Positions 63,603 to 64,000 of a stretch of 64,000 nt of DNA are shown here, piece after piece (the first letter of the stretch is position 1; each line of letters opens with the position of its first letter). The translations under genes and the position numbers were made by a program. This stretch comes from Telmatactis stephensoni (lineage: Eukaryota > Cnidaria > Anthozoa > Actiniaria > Isophelliidae): assembly GCA_029948255.1 (NCBI GenBank), contig JALIZF010001837.1:449501-513500 (forward strand), written 5' to 3'. The notes beneath the pieces were generated by a model, which saw only the letters and a program-made list of their open reading frames with translations, did not search any database and was not told the origin of the DNA.

Positions 63603-63865
63603 GTACGGTACTATACTTCCCTTTAAAAAAGCCATGTGAGTTGTCAGAAGGAATTGATTTAGGTGGAGAGAGGGCTGCACATCAGGTTATTAAGCATAAT
63701 AAAGCATATTGTCGTTGGAGCGTATACATGCTGAGCTGATGTGGTCGTGTGTCTATACTAGAAGTTGCTATTGATAACAGATAAAACAAGAAATATCCTA
63801 CAGTCCTATCTACAAAGGAAATTACTTACATCAAACAAACTCAAGTCACATATATGATCTAAGTG

Positions 63866-63960
63866 CCCGAGCAGGCACTCGAACCCGCGGGACCACAGCG
63901 GTGAGAGGCGAGTGGTTTTACCGCTTCGAGCTACTATGCCACCTATGCCACCCATAGCGT
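63866..63960 (-). mobile_element. tRNA-related SINE fragment
   Basis: The reverse strand shows CGGGTTCGAGTGCC (B box) preceded by a tRNA-like arm with GGTGGCATAGTAGCTCGAAG. Probably a SINE head, because the acceptor-stem pairing is not evident. Confidence 0.5.
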
Positions 63961-64000
63961 GATAGTGAAATTCCTTGACCACATAGAATAAAGGATGAGC

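Overview
The window is AT-rich, intron-rich metazoan DNA. Its proteins point to a cnidarian, most likely a hexacoral (stony coral or anemone). Secreted ShKT-type cysteine-rich proteins, a vWA/TSP1 protein of the coral 'coadhesin' type, a KIAA1958/Crypton-like recombinase relic, LINE and Ty3/gypsy scraps and abundant MITEs all fit that placement. The lineage is inferred from family knowledge; no search was run.

Layout. 1-9.3 kb: no gene supported, only fold-back MITEs and degenerate tandem repeats. 9.4-33.3 kb: three tandem minus-strand paralogues (A 13509-9358, B 23246-18036, C 33335-26847). Each has six exons, every intron is in phase 1, and each exon chain gives one uninterrupted reading frame (177, 171 and 270 aa). 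Each protein is a signal peptide, a linker or acidic pro-region, then an alternation of 4-Cys 'CC' cassette, ShKT-like domain, CC cassette, ShKT domain. 33.4-39.8 kb: intergenic, with a broken KIAA1958-like recombinase. 39.8-48.7 kb: gene D (minus, 14 exons), signal peptide - vWA - seven TSP1 - vWA, about 823 aa, interrupted by one extra base in the last TSP1 exon. 48.7-57.3 kb: intergenic, with MITEs, a SINE, a LINE relic and a gypsy relic. 57.3 kb to the window end: gene E (plus, incomplete), signal peptide - cysteine-rich GECWSG domain - five TSP1 - vWA, running off the right edge.

Relationships. D and E are divergently transcribed relatives. Their TSP1 exons and the roughly 126-bp introns between them are near-identical across the two genes, which suggests recent duplication or gene conversion of exon-plus-intron units. 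All five products look secreted and disulfide-rich, so extracellular matrix, mucus or secretory roles are likely; no enzymatic pathway is visible.

The most interesting observations are: the tandem family whose body is a two-fold repeat of a CC-cassette/ShKT module; homogenised TSP1 exon-intron units shared between D and E; a frameshifted TSP1 exon that exon skipping could bypass; simple repeats packed against splice acceptors; and a MITE family with common ends but different internal short-repeat arrays. Exon borders were found by eye from GT/AG sites, phase continuity and paralogue comparison.
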